Shown one piece after another: positions 25,438-34,411 of a stretch of DNA of 64,000 bases. Made by a program: the position numbers and the translations under genes. A model generated the notes under the pieces. It was given only the letters and a program-made list of their open reading frames with translations, had not been told where the DNA came from and ran no database searches. The DNA is taken from positions 4,353,054-4,417,053 of the forward strand of contig NZ_OY762974.1 in NCBI RefSeq assembly GCF_963667135.1, in the 5' to 3' direction. The stretch comes from an uncultured Macellibacteroides sp. (GTDB taxonomy: Bacteria; Bacteroidota; Bacteroidia; Bacteroidales; Tannerellaceae). Each line of letters starts with the position of its first letter. Position 1 is the first letter of the stretch.

Positions 25438-27131
25438 ACCTGCCCACTGTAATCGATGGGACCGGTAAGGCGGATGCAGATGAACCGCCGGCTGCCCGAG
25501 GTGTCGGTCAGCACATCGTTGTGGTTGCTGGTGGCGATAAACGAGGCATACCGGCGCAACGATTCCACCGAAGCCTGATGGGGTTTACGGATGGTTACGG
25601 CAGGTTTCTGCATGACATGCTTCAGGAATCCCTGCTGACTCTCCTTTACCTGATCGAATTCGTCCATGTTGATCAGGGCAAAACGCGAAAGGTACATTTC
25701 GGTGTTACGTTTGTTGCCCACATCTACTCCTTCTGCATAGTAGGCACGCAGTTCCGGGGGGAGCAGGTTTAGGCAAAAGGTGGATTTGCCTGTGCCTTGG
25801 GCTCCAACAAGCAGTGGAGCCGTGCTGTTGGCGTGTTTCTTATTGATGCCCCGCCATTGTGCCACCATTCCCAGAAACCAGCGGTGGAAAAGGTTGCGCC
25901 AGTGGGGGTTGTTGCAGGGGATGGTATCGGCCAGGGGGCGGATACGGTCTTTTCCATCCCATTCCGGCAACGAAAACAGGTAATGGTCGATGGGTGAAAA
26001 GCGAGGTACCCTATCGGAATAAATGTAACGGTTCACGTCCCGGTCCCACATCTTAATGCCCTCCTCCTGCCCGTTCAGGGCGATGCTGTTTAGCAGTCGG
26101 GGACTAACCTTCACGAAGTCGTAGTTATAGAGACCTCTATCGCGGCACTCTACTTCATCTTTCAGGGTGTTGTATCGAAGTTCGTAACGCCGTTTCATAA
26201 ACTCATTGGTCTGCAGGGCCAACAGCTGCTCTACGCCCAAGCAGACTTTCTCGCCAAAGCCGTTGTTCTTGCCGTACACATTCCGAAAGGTGGTACGTAC
26301 CTCGGTTTCCCGCAATTTAAGTTGCAGGTGTAACAACGCCGACTGTACCGCTTCTTCTTCCGGAATGCCCGATCCGAAACAATTTGTTGCCAACAAAACC
26401 AGCAGGGGTTTGAGGTTTGCATCGTTCGGTGGACCGCATTGTGTGAGGGCCGACTTCAACGAGGTTTCGAACAATAAGGAGAGCTGATCGGTACGGTTGT
26501 AACCGGGCATCAATCGCCTGAGCGGATCGTTGTCGGCCTGCACAGCCTCCTGCCAGGTAGCTTCGCCAGGCATTTCGGCGGGTTGATTTTGTAGCACGGG
26601 TTTTACCTTTGGAGCATAGTAACGGGTAGCATCGTATACAAAGGGGCAGGTTACTTCGGGGGTATTCCCGCCGGCGTCGATGGGAAAAGGAATTTGTCCT
26701 TGATACAAACGAACTGCCCGGCGGTGTGCGTGTGCATGAAACAGCTTCACCTCCTCTTCGGTACGGGGCAGCGTACCGTTGGGCAGTGTAAAGAGGACCA
26801 GAATAAAAACCCTCGTACCGCAAGCATAGGCATAGGCAGCCAGGGTTTGGGGCAACTCGGCTGCCGTTTGTTTAACCAAACTAGCCTCGGCCGTACCGGT
26901 AAGGTTGCTTACCTGCAGTACCACCACGCCGTTGTAGCTTGTTTGCATCCGCATTCCGTCTTTCAGGGCAAAGGTAGAGGTATAAAGCAGCGTGGCTTCC
27001 TTTAGCCGTTTTGCAAGCAGGCCTGTCTTTGCCCTGCCCGAGTCTTCCTTCATACACTCCATCACATCCGAAAACGAAATGTTGCGGATACTTTTTTTCA
27101 ACGTCGATTCTTTAAAATAACTAATATTCAT
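25098..27131 (-). CDS. VirE/VapE-type P-loop NTPase (BT4734/BF3469 family)
   Basis: This protein has 677 residues from the start at 27131 (MNISYFKESTLKKSIRNISF); 23 further upstream codons are open but unlikely. Order: BT4734-like N-terminal (VirE_N) domain to about 170; then a helicase/NTPase core with Walker A VGAQGTGKST and Walker B LINMDEFDQV; and a C-terminal DUF3874-like domain from about 550 with NHDQLYAQAMHEIKRG. Such proteins occur in Bacteroidota next to HU-like genes and in mobile elements, with a primase- or phage-defence-like character; the role is unproven. The 3' end is duplicated at 14374. Its base composition is more GC-rich than the RHS island. Confidence 0.85.
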   Translation of the reverse strand: MNISYFKESTLKKSIRNISFSDVMECMKEDSGRAKTGLLAKRLKEATLLYTSTFALKDGMRMQTSYNGVVVLQVSNLTGTAEASLVKQTAAELPQTLAAYAYACGTRVFILVLFTLPNGTLPRTEEEVKLFHAHAHRRAVRLYQGQIPFPIDAGGNTPEVTCPFVYDATRYYAPKVKPVLQNQPAEMPGEATWQEAVQADNDPLRRLMPGYNRTDQLSLLFETSLKSALTQCGPPNDANLKPLLVLLATNCFGSGIPEEEAVQSALLHLQLKLRETEVRTTFRNVYGKNNGFGEKVCLGVEQLLALQTNEFMKRRYELRYNTLKDEVECRDRGLYNYDFVKVSPRLLNSIALNGQEEGIKMWDRDVNRYIYSDRVPRFSPIDHYLFSLPEWDGKDRIRPLADTIPCNNPHWRNLFHRWFLGMVAQWRGINKKHANSTAPLLVGAQGTGKSTFCLNLLPPELRAYYAEGVDVGNKRNTEMYLSRFALINMDEFDQVKESQQGFLKHVMQKPAVTIRKPHQASVESLRRYASFIATSNHNDVLTDTSGSRRFICIRLTGPIDYSGQVNHDQLYAQAMHEIKRGERYWFEAPEEAILSETNKEFQIQVPAEQLFLQFFRAAEATEKGEKLLAVEILGRLQNKKLFNLSATKIIHFGRILSKHQIPSKRTKTGTIYHVVEK

Positions 27132-27462
27132 GGCATAAATTTTTAATTGTTTTCGTGAAGGTACTACCCGGGTGCCTGGTTTTACAAATAATATGCGCAC
27201 GAAAGAGTACTCCGGAGAAAAATAATTATTACTTTTAAATTAGCTCTTTTTACTTAATAGTTTAGTATATTTGCATGTGAGAACTTCTTCGTCTTCCATA
27301 TGGGGGACAATGGTCACACAGCTGGAGGACGATGATCACACAGCTGCGTGATCATCGTCCCTCAGCTGAGAGACGAAGAATACATCTTTGGTTAACAACT
27401 AATCATACCGATGAAACGACCTAATTGTTGGAGTAAAAAGGTAATAAAACAAGTATAAAGTT
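27132..27462. promoter_or_regulatory. Divergent control region with nested inverted repeats
   Basis: Between the VirE-type and HU-like genes. A -7 box TATATTTG for the plus strand lies at 27266-27273, without a clear -33 box. Downstream, TTCTTCGTCT (27285-27294) pairs with AGACGAAGAA (27371-27380), enclosing GACGATGATCAC (27328-27339) and its exact complement (27348-27359) around an 8-base loop. A TGGTCACACAGCTG / TGATCACACAGCTG direct repeat overlaps it. The inverted repeats would lie in the leader of the HU-like mRNA. Confidence 0.65.
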
Positions 27463-28083
27463 ATGAGTATCTATTATGACATGCGTGAAAACCCCAATCC
27501 CGAAAAAGATGGAAAACAAAAACCACTTCATCCCCGTGCCGTATCGAAGGGAACGATCAAAGCCGACAAGATAGTGGACTCCATTGCCCTGCGCACAGGT
27601 TTTAGCAGGGGTGAGATTCAGGGTGTGCTGGAAGAATATACCCACGAAATGCTTTTGCGCATTTCGGAAGGTTATAATGTGGAATGGGGTACTTTGGGAA
27701 CTTTATCGCCTAAATTAAAGGCCAAACGCCAGGTTATGGCAAAAAGTGAGATCCGGTCGCCGTCCATTTCAATGTCGGGACTTAATTTTAAAGGCTCGGC
27801 CTGGTTGTCGAGGCGTTTAAGCTTCGACCTGGTAAGGGCAGAATACGGCTTTAACAATTCGAAGCCCTACGGAGCTATTTATCTCAGGAAGTTACTGGAT
27901 CAGTACCTGGATGAGAATCCGTACATCAAACGAATCGACTATTCCAAACTTACAGGTCAACTAAAGAATAAGGCTATACAACAACTGAACGAGTATGTGG
28001 AGCAAGGGGTACTTATAAAGTTGGGCAGAGGCAATCAGACGGAATACAGACGGGCCCCGCAACCGGCAGCCGGCGAGAAATAA
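27463..28083 (+). CDS. HU-like DNA-binding domain protein
   Basis: This 206-residue protein has an HU/IHF-like N-terminal region (TIKADKIVDSIALRTGFSRG, then EIQGVLEEYTHEML, WGTLGTLSPKL and SISMSGLNFKGS), the fold of Bacteroidota HU-like proteins. The C-terminal third (about 145-200) looks like a winged helix (LRKLLDQYLDENPYIKRIDY). It is usually found beside VirE/BT4734-type genes, as here, and probably binds DNA in the same system. The leader carries nested palindromes, so autoregulation is plausible. Confidence 0.8.
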   Translation: MSIYYDMRENPNPEKDGKQKPLHPRAVSKGTIKADKIVDSIALRTGFSRGEIQGVLEEYTHEMLLRISEGYNVEWGTLGTLSPKLKAKRQVMAKSEIRSPSISMSGLNFKGSAWLSRRLSFDLVRAEYGFNNSKPYGAIYLRKLLDQYLDENPYIKRIDYSKLTGQLKNKAIQQLNEYVEQGVLIKLGRGNQTEYRRAPQPAAGEK

Positions 28084-28090
28084 TGACAGA

Positions 28091-28127
28091 TGACAGATGC
28101 CGGTGATCTGTCACCTTGCATCTGTCA
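28091..28127 (+). terminator. Inverted repeat after the HU-like gene
   Basis: TGACAGATGC (28091-28100) pairs with GCATCTGTCA (28118-28127), with an inner GGTGA/TCACC pair. It begins 8 bases after the stop of the HU-like gene. There is no T-run, so termination is uncertain. Confidence 0.5.
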
Positions 28128-28203
28128 CCTTCAGACTCCGCATCCACACAGGGAAATCGCCCAAAAGATGATGGATGACAGATTGTTTTGCTATAAATCG
28201 GTT

Positions 28204-28743
28204 TTATTGAACCGGTGTTTTGGGTTTGCGGTCGAAGAAGGGATTCTTCGACGATGCACTGATGGGAATGGCCATTACACAGGTACAATCGCCCAAAAAG
28301 CCAAGGCGCTGGGCAGCCATTCCGGCAGAAAACATCACGCGGCTGTCTACACGATTATCGGCAGCGGTGGCACAGGCAGAGCCGATGGCAATACCTAAAT
28401 CTATCGAGTTGATGGCGCAGGGTACGGCATCGGGCTTTTCGACACAAGTGGCATAACCGCAATGGGCACAGTTAAGGCCCTGTACTTTCTGGGCGGTTCC
28501 GATAATGATTACGGCCTCTGCCTGCTGCAGGTTTTCGGCATCACGCAAAATGAATTTCATTCCAGTTTCGCTGGAATAGCAGTCCATATCTTCCGATAAA
28601 CGGATTATATCATCCTCCGTTACCATAGCCACTTCAATAATGTCGATGCCTTTTCCTTTCGGAGCGGTGCGGGCAGCCGTCATCATCTGGCGACCAACCT
28701 CCAGCACATGTTCGTGCCTTGATTCTCGTTCGTTTACTATCAT
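28204..28743 (-). CDS. DUF2148 ferredoxin-domain protein
   Basis: This 179-residue cytoplasmic protein is a DUF2148 member with a Cys cluster CAHCGYATCVEKPDAVPC near residues 97-114, suited to an iron-sulfur cluster. The segment MIVNERESRHEHVLEVGRQM and the final GDCTCVMAIPISASSKNPFF complete the family. A redox role is likely but not assigned. It starts 31 bases after the KamA-like gene on the same strand, so co-transcription is plausible. Confidence 0.88.
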   Translation of the reverse strand: MIVNERESRHEHVLEVGRQMMTAARTAPKGKGIDIIEVAMVTEDDIIRLSEDMDCYSSETGMKFILRDAENLQQAEAVIIIGTAQKVQGLNCAHCGYATCVEKPDAVPCAINSIDLGIAIGSACATAADNRVDSRVMFSAGMAAQRLGFLGDCTCVMAIPISASSKNPFFDRKPKTPVQ

Positions 28744-28773
28744 ACCATTCTATTTTCTTGCAAAGATACTAAT

Positions 28774-30864
28774 TTATCCGATTTGAAGATTTGTCATCTC
28801 TTTCGTTAATTGGAAAGGAAACGCAGGATATTCAAATAACGGGAATCTTGGTTCGGTTTCTCCTTCCGTATAGTGCCAAATGGTTTTGTACGCTTCGGGA
28901 TCTTCGCCCATGGTTTCGAGTTGCCTGAGGTAGGCGGCTACGGATTTATTTTCTACAATGTACACCTCTCCCATGCTGTCGATAATCGGACTGTGCTTGC
29001 GGGTGGCATCGTGCTCGAACTTAAGAATCCGCTTCCCGTCGGGAGTTATTCCAACCATGGCGAAGGTCATGCTTTTGCCAATGGCCGGCAGGTTTAATAC
29101 ACTTCGGTCGGTGGCTGCAAACAGCAGGTGGTTGTCTTTCAGAAAGCGGGTAAGTTTTCTACCCAACTCTTTTTGTCCTTGTATGAGGATGTCCAGTTCG
29201 TGAATCTTATCGTCGGGGATATGTCCGAATATCTTTTCTTCCTGACCTTCCTGCAGGGAACGGCTATTGGGGGTAAACATGGCGTAGTTTTCCTGAAATC
29301 CTTTCACCGAAAAAGTATAATAGCAGACTACGCCCACCGAGTTGAGCACCTGGCGAAGTTTGGCTGTATGCCCGCGTCGGGAAGCGGCAACGGTGTAGAC
29401 CAGTTGGTTGGTGATGGTCCATCCCGCGGATAGGACTGCTTTTATAGCTTCCCGGGCCTGGGGGGTGACTTCCAGCGGCGACTGAAAATGGGTCTGCATT
29501 ATGAATTGTTTCACGCCTGCTTCGGATGCTTTTTCCTTAAACTCCTTTAGAATGGCAATCAGCTCGTCGTTGATACGCATGGGAAGATAGGCAAGCAAGC
29601 GCGAACCTAAACGAACACGTTGCAATTCGGCATACTTCGCTCCGTCTGGTCTTGTTTCGTTGGCTTTGCGTTTGCGGACAGCCAGTTTATATACGGCATC
29701 CAGTATTTTGTGCAGGGTGGCATTCTGGCTCATCAGGGCATCGCCACCGGTGATTAGTATATCCTGCAACTGCGAATCGGACTCGAAGTAGTGCATCAGG
29801 CGGCGCAGTTTCTTGTCCCAGCTTTCTTTAGGCTTCAAGGCTTCCAGATCGAAGTTGAGCCGTTCGCTCTGGAAGTCGTACATCCTTTGGCAAACAGCAC
29901 ACAATCCCCCACAGGCACGTCCCATGGAATCGGGTATAAGGATGGCTACCTCGGGGTAGCGGCGGTGTATGTTGTGCCCTTCCGGTAACATCCAGCCGGC
30001 GGCATTGGGCTTTCCGGGTTCAACAATATCTTCTTTCTCCCATGCCTTTATGGATCCGTAGGTGTCTACCAGTTCGGGAGAATAGAGTATGTAGGTGCGG
30101 ATTGTCGCGTCATTGTATCCGCTTCCATTGGGGTTCAGCAAAGAGAGATAATACGGAGTTACGAAAAAAGGCATCTTCTTTTTGCGGGCGGTATGCAGCA
30201 TGCGCATGGTTTCGTGGGACAATGAATTACCCATAAAGGTATTAAGTTCTGTTGGCGATTTGATGGCCATGGACAAGTGGAAATGACTCAAATTCCACCA
30301 TTCGCATACCTTGGCATACTTCTGCTCGAAGTTGTAGCCTTCGTCAAACAGGTATTTGGATGTGCTACCGTGTAAACGTTCAATCTTTTTTATAAGTTCC
30401 TTGATGATTCGATCCCGATTGGTGGTACGGATGTCGATTACCTCTTTATCCAGACCGGTCTGCCATCGGTTCATCTGCCTTTTTATCCAGGCGATGTCTT
30501 TCTTTACCTCCCTCTCTTCGGTAAGCGCTGCAAACTGATGATACAAATCCAAAAGCAAATCGTTCAGTGCCTCGTCCGTCTCCTCTCCTCTTAGAAACTG
30601 CCAAAGGAGTGACAGGCTCTCTATCTGCATCTCTTTTCCGGTGGAAAGCTCGTTGATGACCGATCCATCATAGCTAATAAGACGAGAAATTTTACGCACT
30701 ACGGCATTATCGGTCTTATTTGTATTTAGTGCTGCCTGCAACCGGTTTTTAAACAGATCGCATGCCGCTGATTCTTCCGCCAGGCGTACAAGCCATGGGA
30801 GGTGTTTCGCATACATTTTTTTTAAACGGGTAATGTCTGAAGTCGTTAAATTCTTTCTGGTCAT
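28774..30864 (-). CDS. KamA family radical SAM protein (lysine 2,3-aminomutase-like)
   Basis: This 696-residue radical SAM protein carries CGGLCAVC with Cys318, Cys322 and Cys325 (CxxxCxxC) to bind a [4Fe-4S] cluster and SAM. The segments DILITGGDALMSQ, VRLGSRLLAYLPMRI and QTHFQSPLEVTPQAREAI are typical of lysine 2,3-aminomutase relatives. An N-terminal extension of about 300 residues makes it far longer than the usual 400-residue enzyme; this long form is common in Bacteroidota. The substrate is unknown. It probably forms a unit with the DUF2148 ferredoxin gene and has a perfect inverted repeat at its promoter. Confidence 0.88.
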   Translation of the reverse strand: MTRKNLTTSDITRLKKMYAKHLPWLVRLAEESAACDLFKNRLQAALNTNKTDNAVVRKISRLISYDGSVINELSTGKEMQIESLSLLWQFLRGEETDEALNDLLLDLYHQFAALTEEREVKKDIAWIKRQMNRWQTGLDKEVIDIRTTNRDRIIKELIKKIERLHGSTSKYLFDEGYNFEQKYAKVCEWWNLSHFHLSMAIKSPTELNTFMGNSLSHETMRMLHTARKKKMPFFVTPYYLSLLNPNGSGYNDATIRTYILYSPELVDTYGSIKAWEKEDIVEPGKPNAAGWMLPEGHNIHRRYPEVAILIPDSMGRACGGLCAVCQRMYDFQSERLNFDLEALKPKESWDKKLRRLMHYFESDSQLQDILITGGDALMSQNATLHKILDAVYKLAVRKRKANETRPDGAKYAELQRVRLGSRLLAYLPMRINDELIAILKEFKEKASEAGVKQFIMQTHFQSPLEVTPQAREAIKAVLSAGWTITNQLVYTVAASRRGHTAKLRQVLNSVGVVCYYTFSVKGFQENYAMFTPNSRSLQEGQEEKIFGHIPDDKIHELDILIQGQKELGRKLTRFLKDNHLLFAATDRSVLNLPAIGKSMTFAMVGITPDGKRILKFEHDATRKHSPIIDSMGEVYIVENKSVAAYLRQLETMGEDPEAYKTIWHYTEGETEPRFPLFEYPAFPFQLTKEMTNLQIG

Positions 30865-30884
30865 ACGCTATTTTTGTTTTATGT

Positions 30885-30927
30885 TTTGTTGACATCCGTA
30901 CATACATATTGTACGGATGTCAACAAA
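30885..30927. repeat. Perfect 18-bp inverted repeat at the KamA-like promoter
   Basis: The arms 30885-30902 (TTTGTTGACATCCGTACA) and 30910-30927 pair perfectly around a 7-base loop TACATAT. The minus-strand -7 box TATATTTG (30924-30931) overlaps the outer end, so the repeat covers the transcription start, 21 bases before the ATG. It may be an operator or a leader hairpin. Confidence 0.85.
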
Positions 30928-30931
30928 TATA
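30924..30931 (-). promoter_or_regulatory. -7 box of the KamA-like gene
   Basis: The minus strand reads TATATTTG here, matching TAnnTTTG, about 60 bases before the start at 30864. No clear TTTG -33 box was seen. Confidence 0.5.
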
Positions 30932-31011
30932 CTAAAAATAAAGCACAATCCAGACGAGAAAAGCGTAAAAACGGTATTAAACAGGGAATAAGATTTCTTT
31001 TTGTTATAACT

Positions 31012-31407
31012 TTAACAAATAAAGCGGGAGCGTATGCTGTCTGATGGAATCATACATTTTTCTTTTTTACCGAACCATTTATAGCGGTTCCGGGCAATGT
31101 AAAGGTATATTGCATCGCGAAGAGGAAGGGGTAAGTAGATAAAGAGGAAAAACAATTGCCAGCCGTGTCCGAGGTCTTTCAATATATGAAGCACAGCCGA
31201 TGATTGGTTCAGCACCTTTCCCTGTTCCTGTATATACACAATGCTGTCCGTCCCGGTATCGGAAACCTCATAGTGGGAAAGCAGCGCTTTGGATGCTTCC
31301 GATTGCAAGGATGCAAACCGGAATTTTCCGGAGCGGTCTCTTTTAATAATAAACCGAACCGATCCGTTGCATAAATTACAAAAACCGTCAAATAAAACAA
31401 TTCCCAT
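31012..31407 (-). CDS. Thiol-disulfide oxidoreductase DCC family protein
   Basis: This 131-residue DCC (DUF393) protein has the start IVLFDGFCNLCNGSVRFII with the DGxCxxC motif and FRFASLQSEASKALL, both typical. A helical part LFFLFIYLPLPLRDAIYLYI follows. DCC proteins have a thioredoxin-like fold and may handle disulfides. It is the last gene of the selenium cluster, 28 bases after selD, which may mean co-transcription rather than shared function. Confidence 0.88.
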   Translation of the reverse strand: MGIVLFDGFCNLCNGSVRFIIKRDRSGKFRFASLQSEASKALLSHYEVSDTGTDSIVYIQEQGKVLNQSSAVLHILKDLGHGWQLFFLFIYLPLPLRDAIYLYIARNRYKWFGKKEKCMIPSDSIRSRFIC

Positions 31408-31435
31408 ACGTTCTTTCCTCCCTATGTTTAATCCT

Positions 31436-32485
31436 TTACAGACAATAGATGGCTTTGTTACGACGTGGTATTACTTCGCCTATAACTGTTGCCTGAGGGT
31501 GAAGCGAAGTGGCATGCAATTCGGCCAACAGGTTTTCGGCTTTATCGGCATCTACTCCTATAAGCAATCCACCCGAGGTCTGAGCATCGCAGGCAAGCAT
31601 TTTTTGTTCCACCGTGCAGGTAGGCGCGTAAAGAACATGCTCTTTCACAAACGCAGCATTACGGAAAGCGGCACCGGGAATACAACCGCTTTCGAGCAGC
31701 GACATTACCTGCGGCAAGACTGGCAACGACGAAAGGGAGAGCTGCAAGGTTACGCCGGAAGCTTCCGCCATCTTTAACGCATGCCCCAGCAACCCAAAGC
31801 CTGTTACATCCGTTGCCCCTTTCACACCATACAATTGCATACAAGAGGCTCCGGCTTTATTGAGCAGCTTCATCTGTTCCAGTGCTTGCGCATACGCCTC
31901 GTCTTCGGCCATTTCCATACGTTGTGCCGCCATTAGCACTCCTACGCCTAATGGCTTTGTAAGAATAAGCAGTTGTCCGGGACTAAGTCCGGCGTTGGTA
32001 ACCAGGTTGTCTGGATGTACTGTTCCCACCACAGCAAGTCCGTATTTGGGAGGATTATCATCAATGGTATGTCCCCCCATTGTAAACGCCCCGGACTCAT
32101 TTATCTTATTTTGTCCGCCGGCAAGAATCTCGCCAAGAACTTCGAGCGGAATATCTTTGGACGGAAACATGGTAAGGTTCAGCGCCAATAAAGGCGTGCC
32201 TCCCATGGCATACACATCGCTCAGGGCGTTGGTTGCAGCAATTTGTCCGAAAGTATAGGCATCCGAACAAACCGGCGGAAAGAAGTCGGTCGTCACAATA
32301 AGCGCCGTATCATCGTTCAGCTTGTACACTCCTGCATCATCGTGCGTCTCGATATCCACCAGAATACGGGCATCCTTAATCAATGGAATGGCAGCCAATA
32401 AATCCGACAAGGCGGAAGGCGACAACTTTGCCGAACATCCTCCGTAGGCGGAAGTACTTAATAAATCAAAGGAAGTTGTAGTCAT
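31436..32485 (-). CDS. selD: Selenide, water dikinase
   Basis: This 349-residue enzyme makes selenophosphate from selenide and ATP. The N-terminal GGCSAK has the catalytic Cys17 and Lys20 (Cys form, not selenocysteine). The segments DDAGVYKL, TTDFFPPVCSDAY, AATNALSDVYAMGG, GGHTIDD and KPLGVGVL are the usual signature set. It overlaps the DUF3343 gene by 20 bases and lies in one run with mnmH, yedF and a desulfurase gene, so its product probably feeds tRNA 2-selenouridine synthesis. Confidence 0.96.
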   Translation of the reverse strand: MTTTSFDLLSTSAYGGCSAKLSPSALSDLLAAIPLIKDARILVDIETHDDAGVYKLNDDTALIVTTDFFPPVCSDAYTFGQIAATNALSDVYAMGGTPLLALNLTMFPSKDIPLEVLGEILAGGQNKINESGAFTMGGHTIDDNPPKYGLAVVGTVHPDNLVTNAGLSPGQLLILTKPLGVGVLMAAQRMEMAEDEAYAQALEQMKLLNKAGASCMQLYGVKGATDVTGFGLLGHALKMAEASGVTLQLSLSSLPVLPQVMSLLESGCIPGAAFRNAAFVKEHVLYAPTCTVEQKMLACDAQTSGGLLIGVDADKAENLLAELHATSLHPQATVIGEVIPRRNKAIYCL

Positions 32486-32696
32486 ATATCTTCATTTCTA
32501 TGGCCAGCGACTCCATCAGTTTGGTAAATTCGCTCAGCAAAGGTTCTGCAATTTCTAAACACATACCGCAATCCGACGAAATAGCCGGAGGAACAGGCAC
32601 TATCCGAATGGGAATGCCCGCTTCTTTACAAGCCGCATCGGCCTTGATGACCAACCGCGTTGTTTGAAAAACAGCTATTTTAGTAGGTTGCCGCAT
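32466..32696 (-). CDS. DUF3343 domain protein
   Basis: This 76-residue cytoplasmic protein is of the DUF3343 type. It has the segment [15 protein letters not shown] with the paired Cys residues found in the family and a helix-rich start. It is often found in selenium-linked clusters. It overlaps both neighbours: 17 bases with the desulfurase gene and 20 bases with selD. A carrier role for sulfur or selenium is a guess. Confidence 0.85.
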   Translation of the reverse strand: MRQPTKIAVFQTTRLVIKADAACKEAGIPIRIVPVPPAISSDCGMCLEIAEPLLSEFTKLMESLAIEMKIYDYNFL

Positions 32697-33807
32697 CGGT
32701 AATTGCTTTAATTAAATAATCTAAATCTGCGGGAGTATGATAGGGTGACAAGGCGATCCGAACGGTGCCAGACGGGAACGTACCCAGCGTACGATGTGCA
32801 AGGGGAGCGCAATGCAAGCCCGAACGGGTTTCTATTCCGTGCCGGTCAAACAGACGCTGTGACAGGTCGGCCGGTGAAAGCCTTTCGTGTGTAACGGAAA
32901 ATAGTTCGCCCTGTTGTTCGGGATGAATTGCCCCATGTACTCGTATGCCCGGCAATTGGGCGATTGCCTGTATGCAATCCAGCATGTTGCTTTTACTGTG
33001 GCATGCGACCGGTCTGTTTTGAAGTGCCGCCAAAAGTCCGACTATTCCTGCCACGTTGGGAGTTCCTGCCTGAAAACGGTCGGGCAGCTCTGCAGGCATC
33101 TCGTACGAATCGGATAAGCTGCCGGTACCACCAAAAAGAGTAGGCTGTAACTGAGAGGGTTCTTTGCAATAAAATCCGCCTGTGCCAGTTGGACCCAGTA
33201 ACCCTTTGTGTCCGGTAAAGGCTATGTAGTCGATATCCCAGCCGGAAGCATCCACAGGAATCTCGCCCAGCGATTGAGCGGCATCAAGCATAATCTGCCA
33301 TCCTCTGGAGGCGGCAAGCCTGCAAATTTCCGGAAGCGGCTGAATAACACCGTTCACATTACTCAGGTGATTGATAACAAACAACTCGCCATCGCCAGCT
33401 GACAGTTTATACAAGGCATCCAGATCGATGGTTCCGTCTGCCAGCGAAGGCAGCGTTTCAATGCGGATTCCTTTTGTCTGGTGCAGGTGCCACAACGGAC
33501 GCATCACCGCATTATGCTCCATGGGGGATACACGGATAACGGTTTGTCTGGATAAAAGTCCGAGTAACAAAGCGTTAAGACCTGTAGTGGCATTACTGGT
33601 AAAACTTATCTTTTCTGGCTCTTTCACTCCCATAACGTCAGCCAGGGAGTCGCGGCATTGTTCTACCTGCAGGGTAGCCTTCCGTACCCTGTCGTAAGCA
33701 GCCCGGCCATACGTACCCCCTTCTTCGGTAAGGTAGTGTGCCATTTGCGAAGCTACTTCGGGAGGTTTGGGATACGAAGTGGATGCGTTATCAAAATAAG
33801 TATTCAT
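32680..33807 (-). CDS. Class V aminotransferase, cysteine desulfurase-like
   Basis: This 375-residue PLP-dependent enzyme of the IscS/NifS fold has PLP Lys201 in [15 protein letters not shown] and active-site Cys333 in SGLHCAP. The start [15 protein letters not shown] and the segment [17 protein letters not shown] are typical. In this context it may be a selenocysteine lyase or cysteine desulfurase that delivers Se/S to the pathway. It lies between yedF and DUF3343 in one tight run. The reaction is inferred from neighbours. Confidence 0.88.
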   Translation of the reverse strand: MNTYFDNASTSYPKPPEVASQMAHYLTEEGGTYGRAAYDRVRKATLQVEQCRDSLADVMGVKEPEKISFTSNATTGLNALLLGLLSRQTVIRVSPMEHNAVMRPLWHLHQTKGIRIETLPSLADGTIDLDALYKLSAGDGELFVINHLSNVNGVIQPLPEICRLAASRGWQIMLDAAQSLGEIPVDASGWDIDYIAFTGHKGLLGPTGTGGFYCKEPSQLQPTLFGGTGSLSDSYEMPAELPDRFQAGTPNVAGIVGLLAALQNRPVACHSKSNMLDCIQAIAQLPGIRVHGAIHPEQQGELFSVTHERLSPADLSQRLFDRHGIETRSGLHCAPLAHRTLGTFPSGTVRIALSPYHTPADLDYLIKAITDAATY

Positions 33808-33811
33808 ACTA

Positions 33812-34411
33812 TCAGGGATATACGATATGACCGGCTTCCGACATATAGCGTGTAAGCGTATACATGTTGCTTATCATGCCTACCGCAAGCTTGTCTTTCA
33901 CATCGTAATAATCCAAACAGGTTCCACAGGCAATAATTACAATACCCTTTTCTTCCAGAGCCTGTAAAGACAAAGCTGTGTCGGTTCCTTTCAGGGCTAC
34001 TTTTACTCCTTTATTATATAAAAGAATGGCCGAAGGTAATTTATCTGCTTCTTTGAGCGAATTAATAAATGCGCGAAGCAGGATTTGTCCCAACTCTGCC
34101 TCTCCTTCGCCCATCGTGTCCGATTTAATCACAACCACATAGTTGGAAGCTGGGGTATGGCAGAACGTTTCGGCAGCGGGAGATTCCGAAATTACTTCCG
34201 GCTTAGTTACCGTAAGTACGTGTACATTTCCTTCGCTGCGTTGCTGCGGAATAAGTTTTAACTCGGCAAGATAGTCCTTTAAATTGCACAGGGCCGTGTC
34301 GTTGTCTGTTAGAATCTCTATTTCTTCGCCTGCAGCAGCCTGCTCTATGCCTTTCTTAGCAAGAATGAGCGGAGCCGGACAAAGTTGGCCTCTTGTATCT
34401 ATTTGTTTCAT
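33812..34411 (-). CDS. yedF: Sulfurtransferase-like selenium metabolism protein YedF
   Basis: This 199-residue protein has two parts: an N-terminal TusA/SirA-like domain with [15 protein letters not shown] and its Cys11, and a C-terminal DsrE-like domain with [17 protein letters not shown]. This two-domain form is the selenium metabolism YedF type. It may bind and pass selenium. It overlaps the mnmH stop by 4 bases and precedes the desulfurase gene by 4 bases. Confidence 0.93.
   Translation of the reverse strand: MKQIDTRGQLCPAPLILAKKGIEQAAAGEEIEILTDNDTALCNLKDYLAELKLIPQQRSEGNVHVLTVTKPEVISESPAAETFCHTPASNYVVVIKSDTMGEGEAELGQILLRAFINSLKEADKLPSAILLYNKGVKVALKGTDTALSLQALEEKGIVIIACGTCLDYYDVKDKLAVGMISNMYTLTRYMSEAGHIVYP

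Noticed and set aside
25305..25772. 155-residue plus-strand frame
   Set aside because: Antisense to the VirE-type core (Walker region); no family match, and the GC-rich codons explain the openness.
26317..26823. 168-residue minus-strand frame within the VirE-type gene
   Set aside because: It overlaps the VirE-type gene in another frame and its composition (Arg/Ser/Thr-rich) is that of a shadow.
31289..31777. 162-residue plus-strand frame
   Set aside because: Antisense to selD and the DCC gene, which have strong family motifs.
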